Shown piece by piece: positions 37,301 through 45,759 of a stretch of DNA of 64,000 bases. The stretch is from NCBI RefSeq assembly GCF_017654505.1, contig NC_054545.1, forward strand, positions 16,499,547 to 16,563,546. The letters run 5' to 3'. The stretch is from Polyodon spathula (Eukaryota > Chordata > Actinopteri > Acipenseriformes > Polyodontidae). Position numbers and translations under genes: made by a program. Each line of letters begins with the position of its first letter. Within the stretch, counting starts at the first letter, position 1. The notes under the pieces were generated by a model that saw only the letters and a program-made list of their open reading frames with translations, made no database searches and was not told the DNA's origin.

Positions 37301-37484
37301 AAGTCAGTAATTCTTTCTTTGTATCCGTTAACACTGGAGTGGAATAGCCCTCCATGACTGACTGTGATTGGACCTGCCTGCTCTAAAGTGTGTTTGTTGC
37401 CGGTGTCTCGCAGGGAGCTGGAGCTGCCACGTGTGTCTGGACCTGCTGAAGGAGAAAGCCTCAGTCTTCAGTGAGCAGCCTTAG
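706..37484 (+). CDS. DPF3: DPF3, 3' part of gene (gene-level span, 9 exons incl. alternative terminal exon)
   Basis: Spliced segments 706-830, 3037-3132, 3875-3947, 7667-7810, 12772-12900, 35659-35771, 36323-36404 and 37414-37484 join in one open frame of 276 codons plus stop, with every junction GT-AG. The alternative last exon 20933-21096 gives a second open frame of 242 codons plus stop. The product has an acidic/basic linker, one C2H2 finger (CDICGKRY start) and two tandem Cys4-His-Cys3 PHD fingers, the architecture of the d4/requiem family. DPF3 rather than DPF1 or DPF2 is indicated by the alternative tail [19 protein letters not shown], which resembles the DPF3a tail, and by RGS6 next door. 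Family knowledge: DPF3 is a BAF-complex subunit whose double PHD finger binds acylated and methylated histone H3 tails, with roles in heart and skeletal muscle. The roughly 100 N-terminal residues (requiem domain) lie before the window. I cannot see the promoter. Confidence 0.93.
831..3036 (+). other. DPF3 intron with degraded repeats
   Basis: This intron contains a CA-rich stretch at 839-866, a poly(T) tract at 2316-2341, and a TGAATAAATACGC-type signal on the minus strand near 2015-2030 that resembles the end of an LTR, without boundaries I could prove. Around 1700-1790 a stretch (CTGATCTAGCCT, ACATATGTC) recurs near 25670-25700, suggesting an unnamed interspersed repeat. Confidence 0.5.
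3037..3132 (+). CDS. DPF3: DPF3 exon (acidic patch and nuclear-localisation-like basic stretch)
   Basis: This is a 96-bp, phase 0-0 exon with acceptor CCCTGCAG and donor GGACGA|GTTAGT. It encodes [18 protein letters not shown] followed by [14 protein letters not shown]. The order RVLE, acidic run, (D/E)xPKRK matches DPF3, where the basic part probably serves as a nuclear localisation signal. The acidic run here (YHDDDD) differs from the mammalian E-rich version as I remember it, so this is a fast-evolving linker. Confidence 0.9.
3382..3819 (-). mobile_element. Solo LTR (438 bp) with 5-bp target duplication
   Basis: The element starts TGTGACAG and ends TGCCACA, giving the TG...CA ends of an LTR. 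It is flanked by the direct repeat AGCCC at 3377-3381 and 3820-3824. Read on the minus strand it has a TATA-like CATAAAAGG near 3675-3685 and AATAAA-type poly(A) signals (TAATAAAAG) near 3440-3455, so the LTR promoter points against DPF3. No gag/pol or second LTR is present, so it is a recombined solo LTR. It ends 55 bp before a DPF3 exon. A gypsy- or ERV-type origin is possible; class not determined. Confidence 0.82.
3875..3947 (+). CDS. DPF3: DPF3 exon (first half of C2H2 zinc finger)
   Basis: The acceptor is TTTTACAG and the donor GACA|GTAAGT. The exon encodes [20 protein letters not shown] then YVCD, and the codon for the next Ile is split across the intron. The DKPYVCDICGKRY junction with the next exon makes the start of the single Krueppel-type finger. 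A solo LTR (3382-3819) ends 55 bp upstream, so the polypyrimidine tract and probable branch region are confined to the short 3820-3872 segment. Confidence 0.92.
4257..5559 (+). mobile_element. Tc1-like transposon, internally inverted and defective
   Basis: Long terminal inverted repeats of about 240 bp (4257-4500 and 5316-5559) start CAGCTCTGGAAAAAATT and match at most positions. The left side abuts a TA; the right TA has become TG. Inside, the + strand from about 4817 to the TAA at 5277-5279 encodes the C-terminal half of a Tc1 transposase: [21 protein letters not shown] (second catalytic Asp), [10 protein letters not shown] (the Glu, DD34E spacing). The N-terminal helix-turn-helix half is missing. 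The segment 4815 down to about 4501 instead encodes transposase on the minus strand ([15 protein letters not shown] onward), with 4503-4700 an inverted copy of 4815-5020. It cannot encode a whole transposase. Confidence 0.93.
4817..5279 (+). pseudogene. Tc1 transposase C-terminal fragment
   Basis: This is an open frame of about 150 codons with the Tc1/mariner DDE region: [57 protein letters not shown], ending near [15 protein letters not shown]. The spacing between DNAPCH and PIENLW fits D34E. The first catalytic Asp (in DESNFQ) is encoded on the opposite strand at about 4805 because of the inversion, and the DNA-binding N-terminus is absent, so this is a broken gene. The frame is otherwise undamaged, suggesting fairly recent activity of the family. 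Confidence 0.9.
6352..6508. repeat. Minisatellite, 35-bp unit, about 4.4 copies
   Basis: The unit starts AGCCAATAGGATCCACTGG and continues TACAGGAGGCATGCAT. Four near-identical copies and a partial fifth are present. The third and fourth copies carry point changes (GGCACAGG; AGTAAGAGCC). It lies in the DPF3 intron after the Tc1 element and produces artificial minus-strand open frames because its frame lacks stops. Confidence 0.95.
7667..7810 (+). CDS. DPF3: DPF3 exon (second half of C2H2 zinc finger and hinge)
   Basis: The acceptor is CTTTGTAG and the donor AAAC|GTAAGA. The exon encodes (I)[19 protein letters not shown], completing the zinc ligands Cys-x2-Cys and paired His, then [20 protein letters not shown] and PKRTDNHK. 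The finger region is almost unchanged between vertebrate d4 proteins, while the acidic, proline-containing hinge after it is variable. The exon is GC-richer than the surrounding introns. Confidence 0.96.
7811..12771 (+). other. DPF3 intron with TGT microsatellite and fold-back element
   Basis: This intron contains a (TTG)n run at 8816-8840, AAGC repeats near 8231-8252 and the fold-back element 8944-9216. In 9220-12770 I see no coding exon; weak frames such as 11431-11664 and 12477-12941 (minus, the latter overlapping the PHD1 exon) are accidental. Confidence 0.6.
8944..9216. mobile_element. Fold-back (MITE-like) element, about 273 bp
   Basis: The two halves are inverted copies. The inner arms CCTCGTTACAATCGGATCAT (9036-9055 region) and its complement around 9121-9145 match at all but about one position. 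The outer arms (GAGTTCTCATT...ATCAGCCTTTA at 8947-8971 versus the complement ending about 9213) match less well. No coding capacity. The family is not recognised; a clear target duplication was not found. Confidence 0.7.
12772..12900 (+). CDS. DPF3: DPF3 exon (first half of PHD1), shared by both isoforms
   Basis: The acceptor is TCCCACAG and the donor GATCTG|GTGAGT. The exon encodes [20 protein letters not shown], then [24 protein letters not shown]. It supplies CDFC and CSDC, the first four zinc ligands of PHD1. It ends with one base (G) of a split codon. Both downstream choices (20933 and 35659) begin with two bases that restore the frame, so this is the branch point for the two C-termini. 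Confidence 0.96.
19700..20000. mobile_element. Degraded Tc1-like MITE copy
   Basis: It is similar over its length to the element at 34848-35203: the GGCTATGGCCAAAA start, CACCTAGAATTTTAGGATTG, TTCAATATGTTAACATA and TTCTATAGGGTG near the end. The left repeat has lost about 9 bp and the right repeat is largely gone. No coding capacity. Confidence 0.75.
20610..20690. repeat. AT-rich simple repeat
   Basis: (TA)n interrupted by TATTATA and ATCTATA units. Self-complementary and likely length-variable. It lies about 240 bp before the DPF3a exon. Confidence 0.9.
20933..21096 (+). CDS. DPF3: DPF3a-type alternative terminal coding exon
   Basis: The acceptor is CATGTCAG at 20925-20932. Joined to the exon ending 12900 it reads [20 protein letters not shown], then [36 protein letters not shown] and TAG at 21094-21096. 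The TEDLFG(A/S)[12 protein letters not shown](D) core matches the C-terminus of the mammalian DPF3a isoform as I remember it, which lacks a complete PHD pair. The acidic serine cluster (SESD, DDED) looks like a CK2-type site; phosphorylation of the DPF3a tail by CK2 is reported in the literature as I recall it. Use of this exon removes the second half of PHD1 and all of PHD2. The last residues ([12 protein letters not shown]) differ from the mammalian tail. Confidence 0.88.
21097..21770 (+). other. DPF3: Probable 3' UTR of the DPF3a-type transcript
   Basis: This is the AT-rich sequence following the TAG at 21094. AATAAA hexamers occur at 21099-21104 (too close to the stop to be likely) and near 21495, the better cleavage-signal candidate. 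Poly(T) runs lie at 21138-21148 and 21188-21201. A G-run block (21682-21709) and a strong donor-like GAAAG|GTAAGTACC near 21761 follow, so the transcript could also be longer or spliced further. The 3' end is inferred only. Confidence 0.5.
21682..21709 (+). other. G-run block with quadruplex-forming pattern
   Basis: Runs of GGGG, GGGGGG, GGG and GGGGGGG are separated by 1-5 bases (for example GGGGATGGGGGGAGTCAGGG). This fits the four-run quadruplex rule on the + (sense) strand of the DPF3a-type 3' region. Confidence 0.6.
24463..25322. mobile_element. Non-autonomous DNA transposon candidate with short TIRs
   Basis: The ends carry GCATCAAAAGAAAC (24497-24510, with a tandem variant ACATCAAAAGAAAG at 24465-24478) and its exact complement GTTTCTTTTGATGC at 25307-25320. 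Inside, a segment with GAAGATTTCTGGTTGTGAGC is repeated (about 24618 and 24806) with about 190 bp spacing, and AATTGACATC recurs near 24606 and 24942. No transposase was recognised. The family is unknown to me. Confidence 0.6.
26536..26990 (+). other. Candidate alternative 3' exon (unproven)
   Basis: A strong pyrimidine tract and acceptor CCCTTCCCTCCCTAG end at 26535. A GC-rich, proline-rich open frame follows ([20 protein letters not shown], then [15 protein letters not shown]) to a TAG near 26717, and AATAAA hexamers lie near 26970 and 27009. If spliced from the shared exon ending 12900 the required frame would instead read [10 protein letters not shown] then stop. It could be a noncoding or UTR exon, or chance. 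A (ATA)n repeat interrupts the downstream part. Confidence 0.25.
26770..26825. repeat. (ATA)n microsatellite
   Basis: About 18 trinucleotide units of AAT/ATA with one interruption (AATATAATAAT). Simple tandem repeat. Confidence 0.95.
27294..27723. repeat. Minisatellite, 37-bp unit, about 11.6 copies
   Basis: The unit GGATGCAGTCCTGGGATCAG / TTAGTTATCAGGATCCG is repeated in tandem. Central copies are essentially identical, while the first and the last two differ (GGATCCT, TTATTAGGGTCCT, GGTTGCAG), the usual pattern of edge divergence. Each copy carries BamHI-like GGATCC, so the array would cut into a ladder. Confidence 0.97.
28256..28350. repeat. GT/AT/AC compound microsatellite forming a palindrome
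   Basis: (GT)n is followed by CTATATATATATATATATAG and (AC)n. The GT and AC arms are exact complements around the AT core, giving about a 70-bp self-complementary hairpin (about 28281-28350). Confidence 0.95.
29466..29562. repeat. Hairpin-forming inverted repeat
   Basis: ATATGCCATGGCCCAACTGA (29466 on) and its near-complement ending ATGGCATAT at 29562 form a 25-bp stem with two mismatches around a 47-base loop. It may be a MITE core or a transcribed hairpin; unknown. Confidence 0.65.
30102..30180. repeat. Imperfect inverted repeat, possible MITE
   Basis: TGGTTGGTTTCACAGACCCC at 30102-30121 pairs with GGGGCCAGTGAAACCAACAT at 30161-30180 (about 15 of 20 positions). Small DNA elements with such ends occur in fish genomes; identification not secure. 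Confidence 0.4.
31081..31552. mobile_element. Insertion with long TIRs and 10-bp direct flanks
   Basis: The direct repeat ATATCCCAGA lies at 31071-31080 and 31553-31562. Just inside, AAACAGTAAGGATTTAGACT (31101 on) and its complement before 31530 form a terminal inverted repeat of about 40 bp with two or three mismatches; outside it the ends AGGATACAGTAATAGTA and the complement of TACTACTACT are weaker. No transposase frame. The 8-10 bp target duplication suggests a hAT-like or Mutator-like non-autonomous element. Confidence 0.65.
34848..35203. mobile_element. Tc1-like MITE, 356 bp, with intact TIRs
   Basis: Ends CAGCTATGGCCAAAAGTTTT and, inverted, AAAGCTTTTGGCCATAGCTG form about 28-bp TIRs. 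The right end is followed by TA. The internal sequence is AT-rich and noncoding, and a degraded copy lies at 19700-20000. The CAGCT..GG start and TA target fit the Tc1/mariner superfamily. Confidence 0.8.
35659..35771 (+). CDS. DPF3: DPF3 exon (end of PHD1, start of PHD2)
   Basis: The acceptor is CCTCCCAG and the donor AACGAT|GTAAGG. The exon encodes [38 protein letters not shown]. The ligands are H and C of GHPTC and C-I-E-C for PHD1, then C-S-L-C opening PHD2. It joins the exon ending 12900 across 22.8 kb, skipping the DPF3a exon. The mixed PHD1/PHD2 content means skipping it would destroy both fingers. Confidence 0.96.
36062..36188. repeat. Inverted repeat in the short PHD intron
   Basis: ACCTGTGAAAGTGCTTTGAA(C) at 36062-36082 pairs with GTTCAAAGCACTTTCCCAGGT at 36168-36188 at 20 of 21 positions, with an 85-base loop. 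It lies 135 bp before the PHD2 core exon. Confidence 0.7.
36323..36404 (+). CDS. DPF3: DPF3 exon (PHD2 core)
   Basis: The acceptor is GTTCCAG and the donor GAAG|GTACAG. The exon encodes [28 protein letters not shown]. The [12 protein letters not shown] block carries four zinc ligands and is the hallmark of the second PHD finger of d4 proteins. It is separated from the previous exon by an unusually short intron (551 bp) that carries an inverted repeat at 36062-36188. Confidence 0.96.
36405..37413 (+). other. Last DPF3 intron
   Basis: A 1-kb intron. Bases 37209-37380 (GCAGGGTTGGCTAAAGTTGA, then ACTCCTGGTCTTTTTTCCCA) look like an interspersed fish repeat, but the family is not identified. Otherwise I see nothing. 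Confidence 0.5.
37414..37484 (+). CDS. DPF3: DPF3 last exon (end of PHD2, C-terminus)
   Basis: The acceptor is TCTCGCAG. The exon encodes (G)[22 protein letters not shown], then TAG at 37482-37484. CHVC provides the last zinc ligands of PHD2. Human DPF3b ends after a similar LLKEKAS tail, so the length is as expected. Nothing in the sequence suggests truncation. Confidence 0.95.
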
Positions 37485-37795
37485 ACATGGAGAAGACCAC
37501 TGCAGCCAGTGCTACCCAGGGGCGGGGCGACCCTCCACAGCAAGCATTCCACTGCAGCACTGGCAGCGCGCTCGCTCTAAGAGCATCTCTCGTTCACAGC
37601 TGCTTCACCCTCTCCTGATTCTCAAGCCACGCTCTCAGCTCTTGCAAGACTGCTATCCATCTTCATTCCAGTGCTGTCTGCCCTAACCCTGGCTTCTGAG
37701 GTTCAGTTTGAATTCTGCCATCTATAGCCTTACAGCAGCTTTAAAGATGTACATTGACTTGAAAAATTAAATAAAACTAGTAACACATAGCCCAT
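37485..37795 (+). other. DPF3: DPF3 3' UTR (b-type transcript), with poly(A) signal
   Basis: This is the sequence after the TAG at 37482. The first AATAAA hexamer on the + strand is at 37770-37775, about 290 bases past the stop, so cleavage is expected near 37790. Later signals could extend the transcript; I cannot tell which is used. Confidence 0.55.
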
Positions 37796-39049
37796 TAGGA
37801 ATTCAGAAAATAACACCATGATGCCAGAACATATTTTCCACTTAGGAATCACCAGATCTACAATTCTCTGCTGTTTTCTTGTTTCAATCTTTACCTTTTA
37901 AACTTTATCAGCTTTTTACAAGTTTGACTTTTTCCTGGCCGACATGATCTGCTGTAACTAGCTCTGTTCACTCCTCTGCAAGGTTAATGTCTAGTAACGT
38001 TGAAAAACAGCATGACCATTCTTCTTAATAGGAGTGTTAAGAGATCATTCACACTTTACCACTACGAGGGTGAAGTCTACCTCATCCAGAAGTATAAAAG
38101 TCCAAACTCATTTCAACAGAAACTTTGAAAATGACTTCTAATCAAAACCTTTGTCATGTGATTTTTTTTTTAATGATTATAATAGTGACTTGAAAAAGTA
38201 TTCAACCCTCACTGCTCCTTTGCGGTGCTTGGGTATGGGATGGTTATTGTCTGTTTTGCATCCATTGGACTGTTATTTTGCTCTCTCTCTCTCTCTCTCT
38301 CTATCTATATATATCTTGGTATCCTTAATAAGATAGTTCTCCATTTGTCAAAAATACACAAGACATAGGATTGATGACTGCAAAGACTTGTACAGTATTT
38401 AAGACAAACTGTCTTGGCAGTCACCATTGAAGAAACCATTTTTTGGGGGTAAAATTATAAACAAATATCTACTGACTGTTTTTTAGGAGATCACAGTTAA
38501 CTATTTAGGGGTATCTAAGACAAATGTCCCGCCCTCAAACATTACAATGCAGCACGGGTGGTTTGAATTCTTTTTTGAGTCACTGAACTATGACATTAAC
38601 AAAAAAACAACTTAAAGATTTTTGCAAACTGTAAAACTGCCAAAACACAGTTGTTGTGCATTTTGTAATTTGGTACTTATGTACATAGAGTTGCTATTAA
38701 TATACCCTAATTGAAATTGAATTCCAGACCCAGGCTTTCAGGTCTAGCACCGTCTCACATTACAATGACGCTGCTCAACAAGTTTTAAAAGGCTGCTATC
38801 TGCTCTGCTCCATCATTGCCTCTGGTATGACTGTTACAAACTTTCCTCTCTGCTTATTCTAAGGGGGGGGGACCAAGATCTAGAGACGCGTGTCTTGCAA
38901 GCTCAGCATTACAGAACTGAAATAGCAAGATTCTTATCTTAACACTAAAAGCTGAACAGCTATAAGCCAACACTGTAAACCAAAAGTGCTTTTCCAGGAT
39001 TTCAGGACTTGTCCCGTTGGGCCAGAGCACTTCCAGGATCCTGTTTTTA

Positions 39050-39089
<40 letters not shown>

Positions 39090-41850
39090 GTCGGCAGCAG
39101 GCGATTCCACTGCTACTGTCTAACTTTGGTGCTAAATCTTGAATTTCACCAACATTAAGGATGGATCACTTTTTAACTTAATCACTAAACTTTTTTTTTT
39201 ATATGGGGGGTGGGTAGGGAGTGAAAAACTTTACTCTGTATTTACTACGATGTATTTATAAAGGACAATAAGCTATTTCTAGGCAATGTCTAGAGGCTCA
39301 AAGCGTGTGTGTGTGTCTGTATATCGAAACATTATTCAGACTGTTGCTATAAAAACTAAGTAGCCATAGTTACAGTAAGGTTGAGTTGTGTAAAAAAGAA
39401 ATACCTTATTCCTTAAAAATAAACTTTCCGCCAATATTGAAAAATAATACAGATCAAAATTAAAAGTGAGTACAGTGTATTCCTTAGGGCAAGCCTGTGA
39501 GAGTATCAGAATGCAGAACTATATCGAGATGCCTATTCATCTGTCTTTACTATGAGAGTCGCTTATACAATTGGGATGAAACTTGGTAAGGACATTCTTT
39601 AACACAAGTTAATGATGGATGCAGCTCATAGTGTCACATTTAATTTTATCTATAATGTTCCTAACATACTTGAATAATCTGTCTAGCTATTTATAATGCA
39701 AGTTTGAGGGATGTATGAGGACTGGTCAGTACAAATATAGCACCCTACAGCAAGAAGCTAAGAGGGAGTGACATTGCCAAAAGCAGGAGGAAGGCTACAG
39801 CCCCACACAATAGAACCAAACTGTGATATGCTGTATGCACAGCTCTATGGCTATTAAAACTTGGGGTAACTGTCTGAATAATATAGGTGTGGATCTCAGA
39901 TATATTCCTGAGTTATACCGATTATTATCCGAGTATGTCTTCAGTGTTACTAGAAACCATTTCCCTTTCTATTGCCCTGAAGAAACCACAGCATTACCAG
40001 GAAAACCAACTGTAAATAGAAGTCAGATGTGCACAGGAGGCCTGATGTGATAATGCACCGTGCGGTTTGAATATGGTAATAGGTTAGCAGTGTGTGTTCA
40101 CTCATAGCATTCATATCTGCAAATGTAAGTTTCACTCTGTTCTCTCAATGCCTCCCATTGTAGCTGCCTCATAGTTGTGCTACCATCATAACAGGGCCAT
40201 TGCGGTGTCCCATGGTCGGTCGGTCTGCATTAGAAGATCACTTCGTATTTGATGAGTTTACTGGAATGTAACACTGAAGAATGCAACGTGGTAGTAATCA
40301 TAATCGGACACACACACACAAACACAGTCGAAATGTTAAACAAATCAAATGGAGTGTGTATTTAACAACAGTATAACAACAGTGTTTAAAGAAAAAATGT
40401 ACTGCAGTGTTATATAGCTACAGTACTATAACATGATATTAGCCAGTATATGCTGTATAACCCAGTTATTCACACATGCATGTAACCTTATGTAGTTTTT
40501 AGCTTTGCATCTGTGTCTATTTTGTATTGTAGAGGGAAAGGGATTGACACAGCCCACTATTATGTTATCTGCTGGCATGTCATTCAATTGGGTGGAGGGT
40601 TTTATTACAGTATATAATATATGATAGGATGCATTCAGCATTTTCAACATTAAGAGTGTACAGACTCTTACTGGAAACACTAAAATGCCACCTGGAATGT
40701 TTCAGTTTTCTGCATGTCCTAAAAACATACGCTAGAGATGCCTCCACCTCAGCATATAATATCTAGCTTTGGTGTCACTAAAACGTTTATTCTGTGGGGT
40801 GTAGTTTATTGAATGTGTGGTGTCTGGATTCCCAGAACCATGCCTAAAACAAACACCCATGTCCTGGAGAGCCTGTAGTCTGTACTGTTCTCTTCCAACA
40901 TGCTGCCTCATGCTTTACAGTATGTGCATGCCTGCCAACTTGTCTGCCAATACAGAAAACAACCCTTTTGGCAGTATCTTGCAGAACAAAACTAGAACCA
41001 AAATCTATACATCTAGTTAGGATGGATAGAGTTAAAGGGTTGCATTCTGTACGATGTACACCAGTACAGTTCAGATGCAGGTTTTTTTTTTTCATCTTTT
41101 GATGTTGTAAAAACATTCAAAATCATGTATGTAAATGTGTTTTTTACATTTTTTTTATTTGCCTTGCCGTATATTAAAGGAACATTCGTTATAATTGCAA
41201 CCCAGAAGCAGAGTTGTCTTTTTTTCCCTCATAATTTTCTTGTAGCTTCCTTGCGGACAATTTCATTGTGATGGGCTAGTTTAGTTAGTTAACTGCTGCC
41301 TACAAGATAAAAAGTTTTTTTTACATTACAGGGAAACTCACTCTCTTACCTTTATACTGCTTTCACACTGGTGCTTTTAGAGTGCTGTTGAGTGCTCTGC
41401 ACGGCACCAGACTGCACTGGTGAGTGAACTCCAGCTTTGGTGTGTCTACTCTGAAGAGAAACCAAACTGCATCAACTCTGAGATCAGTTTCTAGTGGGGA
41501 CAGAACAGGGAGTAAAAATGCATTGCCTACTCCCGGATTTGAATGAACTAGATGTAGTAAAGAAATGAGTATCAGGTATACAAGGAAAACAATAATTGGA
41601 AACCAAAGAACATGAATGATACGTTGGTGAGAGAATGGTTTAGCTTCGTACACCCTGTTTATTTACTTTGTAGAATAGTGTGACTCGGCTGTCTCGCACT
41701 GAAATGTGACATAAGAATATATAGAAAACCCAGGGAACACAAAAGCAACAATGACTCCTACAAGAGCTGAAGAGGCTTTAACATGACACTGTGAACAATA
41801 GCCTGAAGAACACTGGTGACAGTCAGCACCAAGGACCCTTATACATGCGT

Positions 41851-41965
41851 ACCATAGTCAAAGCATAGCAAAGTGCAATGAAGTATAGCGAAAGCATGAT
41901 AAAGCACAGATGAGCATTGTAAAGAATAACAAAGTATGGTAAAGCAAAAACATGGTAAACATGGC
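41851..41965. repeat. Degenerate short tandem repeat (AAAGCATAG/TGGTA-like)
   Basis: The motif (C)AAAGCATAGCAAAGT / AAAGCATGATAAAGCA is repeated imperfectly with roughly 10-11-bp periods. Such tails are seen in interspersed fish repeats. Highly diverged. Confidence 0.6.
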
Positions 41966-43420
41966 AAGTGTGGGAAAATTCTATAAGGGGAAAGAAAATA
42001 AGAAATCAGTAAATTGGAGACATAAGTCAGGTAGCTATCCCCCAAAAATGTGCATATTCCAAATAAAAGGAACAAATAGCAAAGAAACTAAATATCTGTC
42101 CACAGAAGATACAAGTGATAATGCTAATATGGGGGAAGAACATGCATTTTAAATCCTTGGTTGACACTTCTAGGAGGAGTAAGTGTTTAGTGCTTCAGAC
42201 AGATGGAAGGGGTGCTTTGTTTCCCTACATCTTATCAATAAAACACTCAATAGCCATGTCTCTCTCAATATCTATACTAGATATCATGTCTCTCTGTCTA
42301 TATTTATAAGACTCAGTGTCTTTAATGATAGTTTATTTTAGTATTTCTAATTGTAAATCACTGTTTGCTAAACATGAAAAACCAGAAATGACTGGGAGCC
42401 ACAGGGGGATCCTATAATCACCTTTATTCCTCAAACATTTTCAATGACTTAGCTTTTCACCCTATCTATCCTATTACAAAACTCACTGAATCTTGAGTGC
42501 ACTTTATACAGACTGGATGTACCCAGAGCAACTTTGAAATATCACAGCTGTCCAAATTAATGTATTCCTCATTCAATTCCCTGCTGGCTTTGTCAAAGCA
42601 TCCGTGTGGGGGGGTGCAAGCCAGACAGAATAGCAGGTGTACAGTTTAACAGGGTCCCTCTCAGGTCACGGGGGGGCCACACATGAGCCCCATGGGCACA
42701 GTTATGAATAATTCTCTAAATAACATATCAGAATTCAGGAGTCAAGACAAGGGGCAGTACAGTCTCAATACAAATCAGAACCCAACATTTTATTTGGTCA
42801 CTACAACATGGGCTTGTTCATCCCACCAACAATGATCCTAACCTGGTCTTCTATAAGTCAGGGAAAGGTATTGTACATTATATTACATGCATAGTAGTCC
42901 TGTATTCCATAGCAGTATTGCGCTTTGAACAATTCTTAACAATGACTAACATATACAGTGTGCCCATTTATTAGAACATCTCAAGATTTGTTATTTATGT
43001 CCTTTATACCTACCTGCATGAAAACCTTTGGGTGTGAGAATTTATTTTAATTTTCGGTTAATAATCAGTAATACAGAAACAATAGAAACTTGTGTGAAAA
43101 TGTTAGACCACACTGTGCTTTAATTAGACATCTTAAACAACTTATAAAAGTCTCATGCATTTTGTCATTTGTGGCTATGTGTTTTTTTTCTCTTACTATT
43201 TTAAATCAATCATACTTGCGGTCTATTAAAGTCATCAATTAAATTAGACAACCACTAATTTGCCTATGTTTGACAATTTTCCAGTGTTTTCAGTTAAAGT
43301 GATTTAATATCATATGCACAACAAATCAAAACAACAGAAGCAATGTGGTGGTTGAATATATGTGCACACCACTCTATATATGTCTTTTTTCTAATTACAT
43401 AGTCTATAGTTAGAAATCAC

Positions 43421-43473
<53 letters not shown>

Positions 43474-43535
43474 TTTATTAATAATAACAATAATAATAAT
43501 AATAATAATAATAACAATAATAATATTAATAATAG
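43421..43535. repeat. (ATT)n / (AAT)n compound microsatellite, self-complementary
   Basis: About 16 ATT units are followed by ATATTTTATTAATAATAAC and about 12 AAT units. The two halves are complementary, so a long AT hairpin can form. The minus-strand frame continues open into 43880 without a recognisable product. Confidence 0.93.
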
Positions 43536-45759
43536 AGAGCTGTACAGTGCATTTTTACAATATAAAAGAGATACAAAATGCAAAGCAGCTCTCCTTAGTT
43601 CTTGTCTGTTTGGCAGTGTTGATGCTATGGAATTAATAAAATCAACAGCCTCCGGTAGCCTTCTACATTTTGCTCTGCCCTGTCGACAAATTCCTTTTGC
43701 TGTACTTTTTAGCAAGAGAAGACTGTTTTTGTAACCTAGCAACGTTGATAGGAACCACTTCCTGGCTGCCACAGGAAGATGTTCAGGTACTGAAGCAAAA
43801 AACATGGACGTGATGTGTCTGTTGCAGGTTGAGTCATTGGACAGTCCTGTGAAATACCAACAGTCTTGAAGCTTTTTCAAGCTTTTCAGCCGAGGTTGTG
43901 CGTGTGGTAGTCTTTGTAGATCAGGGGGCTAGTTCAGGTATCTTTTACCGAGCTATGTGCCGGTAAGCCAAACTCCAGGCTGTACAAGCTCCCTGCTGGA
44001 GCAGGTGAGGTTGGACTTCAACAATGAGCTGCAATCCTCCACGTCGACATCTTTGAAGATAGTAAACATGCACGCCCAACAGGGCTTCTTTATAAATGAG
44101 CATGCTGGCAGAAAGGACTGCCCATTAGAACTATATTCAAATACTGTACAGTACATACATTTCATTCTCAAACAAAAGATGGATTTGGTTAACATTAATA
44201 ACATCAATAAAACAGTGGATCTCAGTGGGATCTCTGTATTAATCTTGTTTTTCCCAATGCACTAAAAATACAGTGAAAACAGAGATCCCTGATTAGCAGA
44301 GCTAGGACATTTAGAACAGTGGTATCAAAATCACTCACACTACATCGTACCCTGCATGACATGACATGACATGAAGACATGCTTTCTTCTCAAGCGTACA
44401 ACAAACTTTTTGACTCTCCAAGCAGCGCCATGAGAAGATGTCATCAGAGTAAAGATCTTCAAATATAATTATCCCCTTACCCTTTTATAATGTTTCAGAT
44501 CATTACATGTGGTTTCTTGTTTCATGTTTTGATAAGTCTGTGTAATGCAAAACATAGGCGTAATCAGACCATGTGTCTTTCCAGTACTAAGAGACCGCGC
44601 CATCTAGTGATCGGCTGCTTTGGATGACGTTTCCTTTTGTTTGCAGGCAGTACACTGCTATGCATGTGATGCTGCTGCCAAGTAGTATATTATCTGGACT
44701 AGCCTTCATTAAGAATGCATATAGTAGGACAATAAACTTTTTATTTTTTTAATTTTTTTTAACGTGCCCATTCAGAGGGTTTAAAGGGCTTCCTTTAACA
44801 ATAACAGTTTAGTTTTTCTTTCCCCAGTAATGTTGATAAGAAACTGATCATTTTGTGTCACTGAAAAGAAAGAAAAACTAACAAAAAAAAGCTGGAACTG
44901 CAGACGCTTGGTGAGGATGCTCACTGACAAGGGCCACTTGTACATTTTGAGCGCTTTTGTCATTTTCTTAACTGTTAATAGCTAGCTTGATAACAAATCT
45001 GTTTCGTTACTTGTTATTGGTTAGTTAGAATGTTGACATTTGTCTAAAGCAATTTTGAAAACAGTTATTTAGAATTTTTCTAAGCAGGTTACTATATTTT
45101 AACTAACCATTAACAGAAAATGAACATTTGTAAGCATGATAATAAGCCATTTGTCAACAAAAAGAAATGACAGTATAAACCTTGGTTCTGAGCTGAGCAG
45201 TTATTGTCCCACAGGTAGATGCTAGAAGCGATTAGTTCTTTACAATCTTCAAACTGCTTTAACATGTTATCTATTGTGCACTGTTATTCACTATATAGGT
45301 CTAAAACTGGTGTTTTTATTATCCCTACCCCTTCGATCAGCTTCTTCCTCTATTGACTGACATGCCACTAACACAATCACTTTAATTGCAATATATACAG
45401 TATACAATAAAAAGGCTCTCTATCTATGAACGTGAGTTGTGAACTAAAGCGTGATATTGCACTGTGGAGGCAGGCAGGTATGTATTAGAATTAGCAGGGC
45501 TGTATCTCTATCATCTTTAACTGAATGGTTTTGCACTGCACTGACAAGTCAGGTTTTTAAGCCCTTCTTTGTGACAGCCTCACAGTCATGTACTAAACAC
45601 ACCTCTTTTAATAAACACTCATTGTGTAGAGATGATGAGATGATTAAGGGCGAATGGAAAGAGTTTCAAAATGTGTTATTCTATTTCCCACATATCATTC
45701 ACTTTGTTTGGTTTCCAATTCTTGTTTCTATTTTTCATCACATCATTTGAGACTTCTTT

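Noticed and set aside
44340..44400. CATGA tandem repeat
   Set aside because: Only four short units of ACATG; too small to list as a repeat feature.
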